NCBI RefSeq assembly: GCF_004135735.1 | Contig: NZ_CP012670.1 | Coordinates: 9,247,501 to 9,311,500, forward strand | Length of the DNA: 64,000 bases | DNA from: Sorangium cellulosum | GTDB taxonomy: Bacteria > Myxococcota_A > Polyangia > Polyangiales > Polyangiaceae | Direction of reading: 5' to 3' | Shown here: one piece after another, positions 49,256-57,324 of the stretch | Layout: the number at the start of each line of letters is the position of its first letter | Numbering within the stretch: the first letter of the stretch is position 1 | Made by a program: the position numbers and the translations under genes | The notes under the pieces: generated by a model | Databases searched by the model: none | What the model saw: the letters and a program-made list of their open reading frames with translations, nothing else | Told to the model about the DNA's origin: nothing

Positions 49256-50503
49256 TTGGCCCGATCGCACGGATTGCTCCCGCTCGCGCTCTGCGCGGCG
49301 CTCCTCGGTCTGGTCGTGCAGCTCTCGCCGGCGCACGCGCAGGTCGAGCCGTACCGGCAGCACATGGAGAACGGCATCAAGCTGTTCCAGGACCGGAACT
49401 ACCGGGCTGCGGTCGTCGAGTTCGAGGCGGCCTACAAGGCGAAGCCGAAGGCCAGCCCGCTGTTCAACATCGCGCTCGCCGAGAAGGCCCTCTTCAACTA
49501 CCCGAGGGCCATCGCGGCGCTCGAGCGGGCGCTCGCGCACCACCGCGACACGATGGACGAGGGCGACGAGAAGACGGCGCGCAGCGCCATCGAGGAGATG
49601 CGCGCGCTGCTCGCCCACGTCACCATCGAGGTCAATCCGCCGACCGCTGCGCTGCTCATCGACGGGGAGGAGCAGCCCCCCTCGTCGTCGGCGGCGCGGG
49701 TCGTCGAGCTCGGCCCCGGGGTGCACCGCATCGGCGCGCGAGCCGAGGGGTACACGAGCGCCGAGCAGAGCGTGACCGTGGTGAGCGGCCAGCGCGACCG
49801 GAAGGTGAGGCTCACGCTGGCCCCGGACAGGGCCGCCATCCCCCCCGAGCCGACCCCGGTCACGCTGCCGCCCCCGCCTCCTCCGCCGAAGCCGGTGCCC
49901 GTGCAGAGCTCCCGGCAGGGATACTACGTGATCGGCGCCGCGTCGCTGCTCTGGCCGCTCGCCCATCCGCGGGCGTTCCCGGCGGAGCCGAACAGCGGCG
50001 GCGCCGGGTCGATCCGGGTAGGTTACCGGGTGAACACGCCCGCGGCGTTCGACGTGATGTTCCAGTACGCGAATATCGCGACCGGAGCGGACGAAGCCGA
50101 ACACTCGGACGCCAGCTACACGTTCGGCTCGACGCGTGTCGGGCTCAACGTCCGCCTGATGACCCCCGGGCAGACATGGCGATTCGTGGGCTCGATCGGG
50201 GGCGGCCTCACGTACGACGACGTGAGCTTCGACAACCTCCGGAGGCCGGACGGGTCCGACCTCTGCAATGGCGCCTGTCAGCACGCCTGGGGGGTGAACG
50301 CGTTCGTCTTCTCCGAGGTGGGCGTCGAGCTCGACCTCGGCGGCGTGCTCCTCGGCTTCTCGCTCGACAGCTACTTCCAGTCGTCGCGCGGCATCAGCTA
50401 CAAGCTCGACGAGAACGACCCGAACAGCGACGACATCACGCTCTACTCGTCCGTGTTGCTGCAGCTCGGAGGCAGCCTGCACGCCGGGTATGCGTTCTGG
50501 TGA
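49256..50503 (+). CDS. TPR/PEGA protein with C-terminal beta-barrel-like domain
   Basis: This 415-residue exported protein has a signal peptide (GLLPLALCAALLGLVVQLSPAHAQ) and a TPR-like helical region (NGIKLFQDRNYRAAVVEFEAAYKA). A PEGA domain follows (about 125-200: TIEVNPPTAALLIDGEEQ, then VVELGPGVHRIGARAEGYTS), then a Pro-rich linker. The last 190 residues alternate hydrophobic and polar residues and end in Trp (SLHAGYAFW), like an outer-membrane barrel. I chose the TTG at 49256, which follows GAGGCGAG at good spacing and lies 8 bp after the kinase stop. It is probably a partner or substrate of that kinase. Confidence 0.78.
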   Translation: MARSHGLLPLALCAALLGLVVQLSPAHAQVEPYRQHMENGIKLFQDRNYRAAVVEFEAAYKAKPKASPLFNIALAEKALFNYPRAIAALERALAHHRDTMDEGDEKTARSAIEEMRALLAHVTIEVNPPTAALLIDGEEQPPSSSAARVVELGPGVHRIGARAEGYTSAEQSVTVVSGQRDRKVRLTLAPDRAAIPPEPTPVTLPPPPPPPKPVPVQSSRQGYYVIGAASLLWPLAHPRAFPAEPNSGGAGSIRVGYRVNTPAAFDVMFQYANIATGADEAEHSDASYTFGSTRVGLNVRLMTPGQTWRFVGSIGGGLTYDDVSFDNLRRPDGSDLCNGACQHAWGVNAFVFSEVGVELDLGGVLLGFSLDSYFQSSRGISYKLDENDPNSDDITLYSSVLLQLGGSLHAGYAFW

Positions 50504-50596
50504 CCGGCCGCGCCGGGCCTGAGCGCTCGATCGTTCCCTTCTTGTTCCGCGGCATGGCGGATGTATTCTCGCTCGCCCTCACGATGAGTCGGGGAC

Positions 50597-50771
50597 GGTC
50601 GGGGCTCGGCTCCGCCGGTCCCTTCAACGTGGGTCGGGGCTCGGCTCCGCCGGTCCCTTCAACGTGGGTCGGGGCTCGGCTCCGCCGACCCCTTCAATGT
50701 CGGCCGGGGATCGGCTTCGCCGGCCCCTTCAACGTGGGTCGGGGCTCGGCTTCGCCGGCCCCTCAAGGGGT
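50597..50771. repeat. Five 35-bp tandem repeats in front of acs
   Basis: Units begin at 50597, 50632, 50667, 50702 and 50737, each based on GGTCGGGGCTCGGCTCCGCC followed by CCTTCAACGTG. Each can fold as a short GGGGC(T)CGGC/GCCGGCCCC-type hairpin. The last unit runs into the Shine-Dalgarno AAGGGG of acs. Since 35 is not a multiple of three, and no start is associated, the array is non-coding. It would form the acs leader or its promoter region. Confidence 0.9.
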
Positions 50772-50775
50772 GACC

Positions 50776-52743
50776 ATGTCGCAGGATGCCATCACGTCGT
50801 TGCTGAAGGAGACGCGCCGGTTCGCGCCGTCGGCCGATTTCTCACGTCGCGCGCGCGTCGGGTCGCGGGAGGCTTACGAGGCGCTCTACCGCGAGAGCAT
50901 CGAGCAGCCGGACGCGTTCTGGCGCCGGGAGACGAGCGATCTCGTGTTCCGCACGCCATGGACCACGACCAGCGACTGGTCCCTGCCGCACGTCCAGTGG
51001 TTCATGGGCGCCACGCTCAACGTCACCGAGAGCTGCCTCGACCGACACCTGACGACGGCCACCAAGAACAAGGCCGCCATCCTCTGGGAGGGCGAGCACG
51101 GCGAGACGCGCACGCTGACCTACGCCCAGCTCCACCGCGAGACGCTGCGGCTCGCCAACGCGCTGAAGCGGCTCGGCATCGAGAAGGGCGACCGGGTCGC
51201 GATCTACATGGGCATGGTCCCCGAGGTCGCCGTCGCGATGCTCGCCTGCGCGCGCCTCGGCGCGGTGCACACGGTGGTCTTCGGCGGCTTCGCCGCGGAC
51301 GCGCTCCGCGACCGCATCCACGACAGCCAGGCCAAGCTCGTCATCACGCAGGACGGCGCCTACCGGCGCGGGCAGATCGTGCCGCTGAAGGCGACCGTCG
51401 ACAGGGCGCTCGCGCAGCCCCAGGCGAAGAGCGCGACGCGCGTCATCGTGTACCAGCACATCGGCGCCGAGCGCTGCGAGGTGCAGATGACGCCTGGCCG
51501 CGACGTCTTCTGGCACGATCTGCTCGCCGAGGCCGCGGCCTCCTGCGAGCCGACCATCGTCGACGCCGAGCACCCGCTGTTCATCCTCTACACGAGCGGC
51601 TCGACCGGGAAGCCGAAGGGCGTGCTCCACACGACCGCCGGCTTCCTGGCCGGCGTGCACGTCACGACGAAGTACGTCTTCGACCTGCGCGACGACGACG
51701 TCTACTGGTGCACCGCGGACGTCGGCTGGGTGACGGGGCACAGCTACATCGTGTACGGCCCGCTCTCGTGCGGCGCGACGTGCCTCATGTACGAGGGGGC
51801 GCCCAACTTCCCCGACTGGGGCCGCTTCTGGAGGCTCATCGAGCGGCACGGGGTGACGATCCTCTACACCGCCCCCACCGCGATCCGCGCCTTCATGCGG
51901 CAGGGCGACGAGTGGCCCGCGAAGAGCGATCTGTCGAGCCTCAGGCTGCTCGGCTCGGTCGGCGAGCCGATCAACCCGGAGGCGTGGATCTGGTACCACC
52001 GGACCATCGGCGGCGGCCGCTGCCCGATCGTGGACACCTGGTGGCAGACGGAGACGGGGGCGATCATGATGACCACGCTCCCCGGCGCGGTGCCCTCGAA
52101 GCCGGGGTCGACGGGGCTGCCGATCTTCGGGGTCGTGCCCGAGGTCGTGACGAAGGACGGCAAGCCGGTCGCCCCGGGAGAGGGCGGGCTGCTCGTGCTG
52201 AAGAAGCCGTGGCCGTCGATGCTGCGCACGGTCTGGGGTGACGACGAGCGCTTCCGCAAGCAGTACTTCAGCGACGTCCCGGGCTGCTACTTCACCGGCG
52301 ACGGCGCTCGCCGCGACGAGGACGGCTACTACTGGGTCGTCGGCCGGATCGACGACGTGCTGAACGTGGCCGGGCACCGCATCGGGACCGCCGAGATCGA
52401 GAGCGCGCTCGTCTCCCACCCCGCCGTCGCGGAGGCGGCCGCGGTGGGCCGCCCGGACGACCTCAAGGGGCAGGCGCTCGTGGTCTTCGTCTCGCTCCGG
52501 CCCGGCTTCACGGCCGGACCGGAGCTCCAGGCGAAGCTCGCGGAGCACGTCGCCAAGGAGATCGGCAAGTTCGCGCGCCCCGACGCCATCCGCTTCGCGG
52601 ACGCCCTGCCGAAGACCCGCAGCGGCAAGATCATGCGCCGGCTGCTGAAGGACGTCGCCGCGGGCCGCGAGCTCAGCGGCGACACCTCGACGCTGGAGGA
52701 CTTCACCGTCATGGCGAAGCTGCGGCAGCAGGAAGACGAGTGA
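50776..52743 (+). CDS. acs: Acetyl-CoA synthetase
   Basis: This 655-residue AMP-forming acetate:CoA ligase has the adenylation motifs ILYTSGSTGKPKGVLHTT and DTWWQTETGAIMMT, and the ADVGWVTGHSYIVYGPL region typical of Acs. The C-terminal lid PKTRSGKIMRRLLK carries the catalytic Lys that is commonly controlled by reversible acetylation. Length and motifs match Acs well. The ATG at 50776 is preceded by AAGGGG in the last unit of a 35-bp repeat array, so the repeats may influence expression. A hairpin follows the stop. A Ser/Thr kinase gene lies downstream but has its own start region. Confidence 0.97.
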   Translation: MSQDAITSLLKETRRFAPSADFSRRARVGSREAYEALYRESIEQPDAFWRRETSDLVFRTPWTTTSDWSLPHVQWFMGATLNVTESCLDRHLTTATKNKAAILWEGEHGETRTLTYAQLHRETLRLANALKRLGIEKGDRVAIYMGMVPEVAVAMLACARLGAVHTVVFGGFAADALRDRIHDSQAKLVITQDGAYRRGQIVPLKATVDRALAQPQAKSATRVIVYQHIGAERCEVQMTPGRDVFWHDLLAEAAASCEPTIVDAEHPLFILYTSGSTGKPKGVLHTTAGFLAGVHVTTKYVFDLRDDDVYWCTADVGWVTGHSYIVYGPLSCGATCLMYEGAPNFPDWGRFWRLIERHGVTILYTAPTAIRAFMRQGDEWPAKSDLSSLRLLGSVGEPINPEAWIWYHRTIGGGRCPIVDTWWQTETGAIMMTTLPGAVPSKPGSTGLPIFGVVPEVVTKDGKPVAPGEGGLLVLKKPWPSMLRTVWGDDERFRKQYFSDVPGCYFTGDGARRDEDGYYWVVGRIDDVLNVAGHRIGTAEIESALVSHPAVAEAAAVGRPDDLKGQALVVFVSLRPGFTAGPELQAKLAEHVAKEIGKFARPDAIRFADALPKTRSGKIMRRLLKDVAAGRELSGDTSTLEDFTVMAKLRQQEDE

Positions 52744-52753
52744 GCCCCGTGGC

Positions 52754-52781
52754 GCCGCCGGGGCCCGCGCGCCCCGGCGGC
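52754..52781 (+). terminator. Hairpin after acs
   Basis: GCCGCCGGGG (52754-52763) pairs perfectly with CCCCGGCGGC (52772-52781) around an 8-nt loop, 10 bp after the acs stop. There is no U-tract, but position and stability fit a terminator. Confidence 0.55.
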
Positions 52782-52936
52782 CGGCGCGACGGTCCCTGCG
52801 CGCGCCGACCTGGAGAGGCCCCACGGAAGCGAGCTCCACCACGATAACGCCCCATGGCGCCGCGCCCCCGTCGTTCGCGGCGTGGGAGGGGATCACCGCG
52901 GCCGATGGCCGCGCCGCGTCGTTCGCGCCGGAGAAT

Positions 52937-54418
52937 TTGATCCCCCCCATCCGCGCGGGGAATAATGTCTGTGAGGCGCTTTTGGAGCTCGAAGCTGGAA
53001 CCGTCGTTGCGCACCGCTATCGCATCCTCCGCCAGCTCGGCCGCGGCGGCATGGGGGAGGTGTTCGCGGCGGAGAACGTCCGCACCGGCCGCCAGGTGGC
53101 CATCAAGCTCCTGCGCTCCGACTCGAAGGCCAAGTCCTCGGCGGTCGAGCGGTTCCGGCGCGAGGCGCGCGCCGCGGGGTCCATCAACAGCGACCACGTC
53201 ACCGAGATCCTCGACGTCGAGGAGGACGCCGAGCACGGCATCGTGCTCGTGTTCGAGCTGCTCGAAGGCGAGTCGCTGATCGACCGCCTGAAGCGGACCG
53301 GACCGATCGCGTTCGACGAGCTGCACCCGATCATCGAGCAGGTCTGGATGGGCCTCGCCGACGCGCACCGCGCCGGGATCATCCACCGCGATCTGAAGCC
53401 ATCGAACGTGTTCCTCGAGCGGCGCCCCGACGGGACCACGCGGGTCAAGATCCTCGACTTCGGCATCTCCAAGCTGCCGAAGGAGATGGGCGCGGAGACC
53501 CTGACCGAGATGGGCCAGAGCCTGGGCACGTTCTCGTTCATGCCGCCCGAGCAGATCGGAAAGGCGAAGACCGTCGACCACCGCGCGGACATCTACGCCT
53601 GCACCACGATGATCTACCAGTCGATGAGCGGCCAGCTGCCCTACCAGGCGCGCAACCTCCTCGTCATGGTCGAGATGAAGCAGAAGGCCGACGCGCGAAC
53701 GCTCGCCGAGGCGCTCGACGGGCCGGTCGATCCGCGGCTCGAGGCGTTCCTCGCGAAGGGGTTGGCGCGCGATCCGGGAGACCGCTTCCAGAGCGCGCTC
53801 GAGGGGCTCGAGGCGTGGAGGGCGCTGCGCCCGGCGAGCGCCTCCAGCCATCCTGCCGCCGTCCGGTCGTCGACGGTGCGCCCCTCCGCGCTGCCCGTGA
53901 GCAGCGCGCCGGGTCACCCGGCCGGCGCGGCCGGCCACCTCCACACGGCCGCGGAGCCGCCGCAGGTGCCGCTCGAGGACCCGGGCCAACCCCGCGGGGC
54001 CAGCGGCTACCCGGCGTTGCCGCAGGTGCCGTGGACCGGTCCGAACGGCACCATGGTGCTGAGCAACCCGGCCGGCGAGCTCGCCCCTCCGCTCGCGCCG
54101 CCCGTCAGGGCGTCGCAGGAGCTCCCGGACTTCTCCGCGGACAGCTCCAGCGGGGCGACGAGCCAGGGTCCGACGCTCGTCTACCGCCCGACGCGGCCCA
54201 CCACGGGCACGATGCCGGGCACGGGGGCGATCCACGAAGCGCCCACGGCGGCCGACGTGCCGGCGCCGATCGAGCAGCATCCTGCCGGGCGTCCGCCCGC
54301 GCGGACGCTTCGAACGGTCGTCTATGTGCTGGCGGCGCTCCTGTTCGCGGTGGTGGGCTTCCTCCTCATGGGGATCGCGCTCGAATACCTGGACGCGCAG
54401 GGGTGGCCCGCGCGCTGA
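52937..54418 (+). CDS. Ser/Thr protein kinase with C-terminal membrane anchor
   Basis: This 493-residue Hanks-type kinase has its domain at about 27-285: GRGGMGEVFAA, VAIKLLRSD, HRDLKPSNVFLE, DFGISKLP and GTFSFMPPEQ. The catalytic residues are present. A long Pro/Ser/Ala-rich linker leads to a transmembrane helix right at the C-terminus (VVYVLAALLFAVVGFLLMGIAL), leaving only about 10 residues outside, so it is a tail-anchored kinase without a sensor domain. The TTG start follows GGAG. The last nine codons plus stop are tandemly duplicated in the DNA just downstream. Confidence 0.92.
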   Translation: MIPPIRAGNNVCEALLELEAGTVVAHRYRILRQLGRGGMGEVFAAENVRTGRQVAIKLLRSDSKAKSSAVERFRREARAAGSINSDHVTEILDVEEDAEHGIVLVFELLEGESLIDRLKRTGPIAFDELHPIIEQVWMGLADAHRAGIIHRDLKPSNVFLERRPDGTTRVKILDFGISKLPKEMGAETLTEMGQSLGTFSFMPPEQIGKAKTVDHRADIYACTTMIYQSMSGQLPYQARNLLVMVEMKQKADARTLAEALDGPVDPRLEAFLAKGLARDPGDRFQSALEGLEAWRALRPASASSHPAAVRSSTVRPSALPVSSAPGHPAGAAGHLHTAAEPPQVPLEDPGQPRGASGYPALPQVPWTGPNGTMVLSNPAGELAPPLAPPVRASQELPDFSADSSSGATSQGPTLVYRPTRPTTGTMPGTGAIHEAPTAADVPAPIEQHPAGRPPARTLRTVVYVLAALLFAVVGFLLMGIALEYLDAQGWPAR

Positions 54419-54474
54419 GCTGCGCTCCTGCCCTGGACGCGCAGGGGTGGCCCGCGCGCTGAGCTGCGCTCCTT
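54389..54474. repeat. 44-bp tandem duplication spanning a stop codon
   Basis: The sequence from 54389 (CTGGACGCGCAGGGGTGGCC and onward) is repeated at 54433. The first copy encodes LDAQGWPAR and the stop of the kinase gene; the second lies after the stop. The 42 bases available for comparison are identical. Confidence 0.92.
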
Positions 54475-54502
54475 GCTCTGCCCTCGCCGCGGCCTCCGCG
54501 GG

Positions 54503-56188
54503 TCAAAGGGCCGCGTGCACCTCCGCGGCGCGGCCCTGGGCCGGCGCGCCCCCGGCGGGCAGCGTGATCCGGAACCGCGTGCCTCCCGCCTCGCGCGCCT
54601 CGCACGAGATCGTGCCGCCGTGCGCCTCGATGATGTCCCGCGTCACCGCGAGCCCGAGCCCCGTGCCGCGCTGCTTGGTCGTGAAGAAGGGGTCGAAGAT
54701 CGACGCCCGCAGCTCCTCCGGCACGCCCGGGCCCGTATCGTCGACCGTGATGGTCGCGGCGCCGCTCGAGAAGCTCACGGTCACCACGATCTCGCCGCCC
54801 TTCGGCATCGCCTCGCGCGCGTTGCGGAGCAGGTTCAGCAGCGCCTGACGGAGCTGCGACTCGTCGAGGAGGATCTCGGGCCCCTCCGCCTCCACCTCGA
54901 CGCGGACCGCCACGCCGGCGCGATCGAGCTCGGGCCGCACGAACGCGACGAGCTCCTGCACCAGGTCGTCCACGCGCTCCGGCTCCAGCCGGGGCCGGGG
55001 GCGACGCGCCACGCTGAGGTACTGCTCCGCGATGCGCGACAGGCGATCGACCTCGGCGCGGATGGCGGTGACGAGCTGCGCCGACTCCTTCATCACGGGC
55101 CTGAGCTCCGCGTCGGGGGTGTCCGCGGCCGTGGCGCGCGCCACCTCCTCCTCGAGCAGCTCGAGGTTCAGCCCGATCGACGACAGCGGGTTCCTGATCT
55201 CGTGCGTTACGTGCGCCGCCATCTTCCCGATCGTCGCCAGCCGCTCGGCGTTCACGAGCTCGGCGCGCGCGCGGCGGATCGCGGCGACCATGTCCTCGAA
55301 CGTGGTCGCGAGCTCGCCGATCTCGTCGTTCGTCGCGAGCACCTGCTTCGGGGTGAGATCGCCGCGGGCGACCGCGTTGGCCCGCTCGGTGACCGCGGTG
55401 AGCGGGGCGAGCACGCGCCGCGCGTACAGCGACATCATCACGCCGACGAGCAGTGTCAGCACGCCCAGCCCCACGAGCAGGTGCATCGAGCGCTCCTCTC
55501 GCCGCCGCGCCTCGGTGGTGAGGCTCTCCATCCGCTCCTCGACGCGGCTCTTGATCGCCCGCAGCCGCTGCGCGCCCTCGACCTCGCGCTTGACCATCTC
55601 GTCGCGCGTGCGCTCGGCGAGCTCGCGGTTCCCGACGGCGAGCGCCTGGAAGAGCTGAGAGAACCGCTCCGGGTTGGCCCCCACGAGCCGTTCGATGGCC
55701 GTCACCTCCGCCACGACCTCCTCGCTGAAGCGACGCACGCCCGACGAGATCGCCGCCTGTCCGACGCCGGCCTCGCCGCCGGCCGCCCTCTCGTCGGCCC
55801 CGGCGAGCGCCCGGGCGGCGTCCTTGACGAGCGAGAAGGCGAGCGGCCGGGTCCTGCGGGCGGTCTCGAGCCACTCCCGCACGTCACCCGGGTTCTTGGC
55901 GGCGGTGATGTGGTTGAGCTGGGCGTTGAAGACGTTCTGCTCGGCCAGGACCTCGCCGATGCGCAGCAGCAGCGGGACGTACCCCGCGCGCAGCAGCTGG
56001 GCGTCGCGGGACGCGGCCCGTAGCGCCTGCACGCTCCAGCCGACGGTCAGCGCGAAGGCGGCGAGCACCACGAGGTAGCTCGCGAGGAGCCGCCCGGCGA
56101 CGGTGCGCCGCTTGGCCGGCGCGCGCCCCGCCGCCGGGCCCGCGGCGCCGCCGCGCGCGTCGTCCACGGCAGGCGGCGGCGTGGTCAT
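54503..56188 (-). CDS. HAMP-domain membrane histidine kinase
   Basis: This 561-residue sensor kinase has one transmembrane helix at about 31-53 and another at about 243-264, bracketing a helical periplasmic domain of about 190 residues that resembles a 4-helix-bundle sensor. HAMP follows (RRVLAPLTAVTERANAVARGDL), then HisKA with the phospho-acceptor in AAHVTHEIRNPLSS, then the HATPase G boxes (DDTGPGVPEE, GTGLGLAVTRDI). No receiver domain or response regulator is adjacent, so it is an orphan kinase. Its ATG overlaps the stop of the Fe-S protein gene (ATGA, 56185-56188), indicating coupled expression. Confidence 0.92.
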   Translation of the reverse strand: MTTPPPAVDDARGGAAGPAAGRAPAKRRTVAGRLLASYLVVLAAFALTVGWSVQALRAASRDAQLLRAGYVPLLLRIGEVLAEQNVFNAQLNHITAAKNPGDVREWLETARRTRPLAFSLVKDAARALAGADERAAGGEAGVGQAAISSGVRRFSEEVVAEVTAIERLVGANPERFSQLFQALAVGNRELAERTRDEMVKREVEGAQRLRAIKSRVEERMESLTTEARRREERSMHLLVGLGVLTLLVGVMMSLYARRVLAPLTAVTERANAVARGDLTPKQVLATNDEIGELATTFEDMVAAIRRARAELVNAERLATIGKMAAHVTHEIRNPLSSIGLNLELLEEEVARATAADTPDAELRPVMKESAQLVTAIRAEVDRLSRIAEQYLSVARRPRPRLEPERVDDLVQELVAFVRPELDRAGVAVRVEVEAEGPEILLDESQLRQALLNLLRNAREAMPKGGEIVVTVSFSSGAATITVDDTGPGVPEELRASIFDPFFTTKQRGTGLGLAVTRDIIEAHGGTISCEAREAGGTRFRITLPAGGAPAQGRAAEVHAAL

Positions 56189-57291
56189 CGCGGCGCGACG
56201 GCCCGGGCGACGAGGCTCGCGAGGTCCTCCGCCGGCTCGCCCCGCGTCCTGAACCGCCGGAGGCTCTGCGCGCAGTGGGTCACGAGGAGCCCGCCGCCGA
56301 GCGCCCGGTGCTCCGCGATCCGGCCGTCGGCGATGGCGGCGGACGAGGCGGGGCGCGTGGCAGGCACGAGGCCGCCGCCGCCGCTGCAGTCCGCGTGCTC
56401 CCGGCGATGGATGAACTCCTCCGGCGGCCGCCCCGTGATGCGGGCGAGGATCTCCCGCGGCGCGTCGTAGCGATCGAGGCCGCGGCCGAGCTGGCACGGG
56501 TCGTGGTAGCGCACCCGCCGCTCCGACGTCGACCGCTGCAGCCGATCCAGCGAGGCCCGCGCGAGATCGACGAACAGCTCCGGCACCTCCACGCTGACGC
56601 CGACGCGTGCGTACTCGACGCGCACGGCGCGCGCGCACCCGGGGTCGACCGCGACGAAGCGCCCGCCGTCCGCGACCTCGGCGGCGAGCCGCCGCGCCGC
56701 GGCCTCGAAGCCCGGCCGATCGCCCGCGTAGAGCAGCGGCAACCCGCAGCAGGCGCGCACCGGGCGGGCGGGGGCGCCGACGAGCGCCTCGGTGGCCTCG
56801 AGCGCGTCGCGGGCGACGTCCGGCGCGTGGCGGACGTACCCGCAGCCGATCAGCACGCGGACCGCGCCGGGCTCCGCCGCGCGGGAGAGCGCGTCGAGCT
56901 CGCCGCGGAGCTCCTCCTCCCGGGCCTCGAAGCGCGCCGAGACGCGCTGGGCCGGCTCCGGCGCGAGGCCGCGCGCGAAGAACTCGGCCCGCGCGTCGGT
57001 CAGCACCGTGGCCACCTCGTTCTTGTGATCGCAGCGCTCGCGACACGCGTAGCAAGCGGAGCACGCCCAGGCGGGATCCGCGTGGCGCGCGTCAAGCGGC
57101 ACGTCGCCGCGCGCGGCGAAGTACGCCATCGACATCTTCCCCCAGGGCGTGACCGTCTCGTTCGTCTCGGCGTTCGACACGGGGCACGCGGCCCGGGAGA
57201 GCTTGGGGCAATAGACGCACTTCTCGAGCGACGTCCGGTGCGGCTCGAGGAGCTTCAGGTGGAGCTGGGACACCAGTTCGAGTCTCTTCAT
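56185..57291 (-). CDS. GlpC/HdrB-like iron-sulphur (CCG-domain) protein
   Basis: This 368-residue protein starts at the ATG at 57291 (MKRLELVSQ), 8 nt after GAGGTG. The N-terminal ferredoxin-like region has cysteines in EKCVYCPKLSRAACPVS and ACSACYACRERCDH, enough for two Fe-S clusters. Two CCG (DUF224) domains follow: GCGYVRHAPDVARD with RACCGLPLLYAGD, and YHDPCQLGRG with HADCSGGGGLVPAT. This layout occurs in GlpC, LutA/LldE and heterodisulphide reductase subunits, which pass electrons. It is sandwiched between two histidine kinase genes and coupled to the second, so a redox-sensing role is plausible. A TTG 18 nt upstream could add 6 residues. Confidence 0.85.
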   Translation of the reverse strand: MKRLELVSQLHLKLLEPHRTSLEKCVYCPKLSRAACPVSNAETNETVTPWGKMSMAYFAARGDVPLDARHADPAWACSACYACRERCDHKNEVATVLTDARAEFFARGLAPEPAQRVSARFEAREEELRGELDALSRAAEPGAVRVLIGCGYVRHAPDVARDALEATEALVGAPARPVRACCGLPLLYAGDRPGFEAAARRLAAEVADGGRFVAVDPGCARAVRVEYARVGVSVEVPELFVDLARASLDRLQRSTSERRVRYHDPCQLGRGLDRYDAPREILARITGRPPEEFIHRREHADCSGGGGLVPATRPASSAAIADGRIAEHRALGGGLLVTHCAQSLRRFRTRGEPAEDLASLVARAVAPR

Positions 57292-57324
57292 GGGATGCAC
57301 CTCGCGCAAGCGGCGGAGGGTGCG

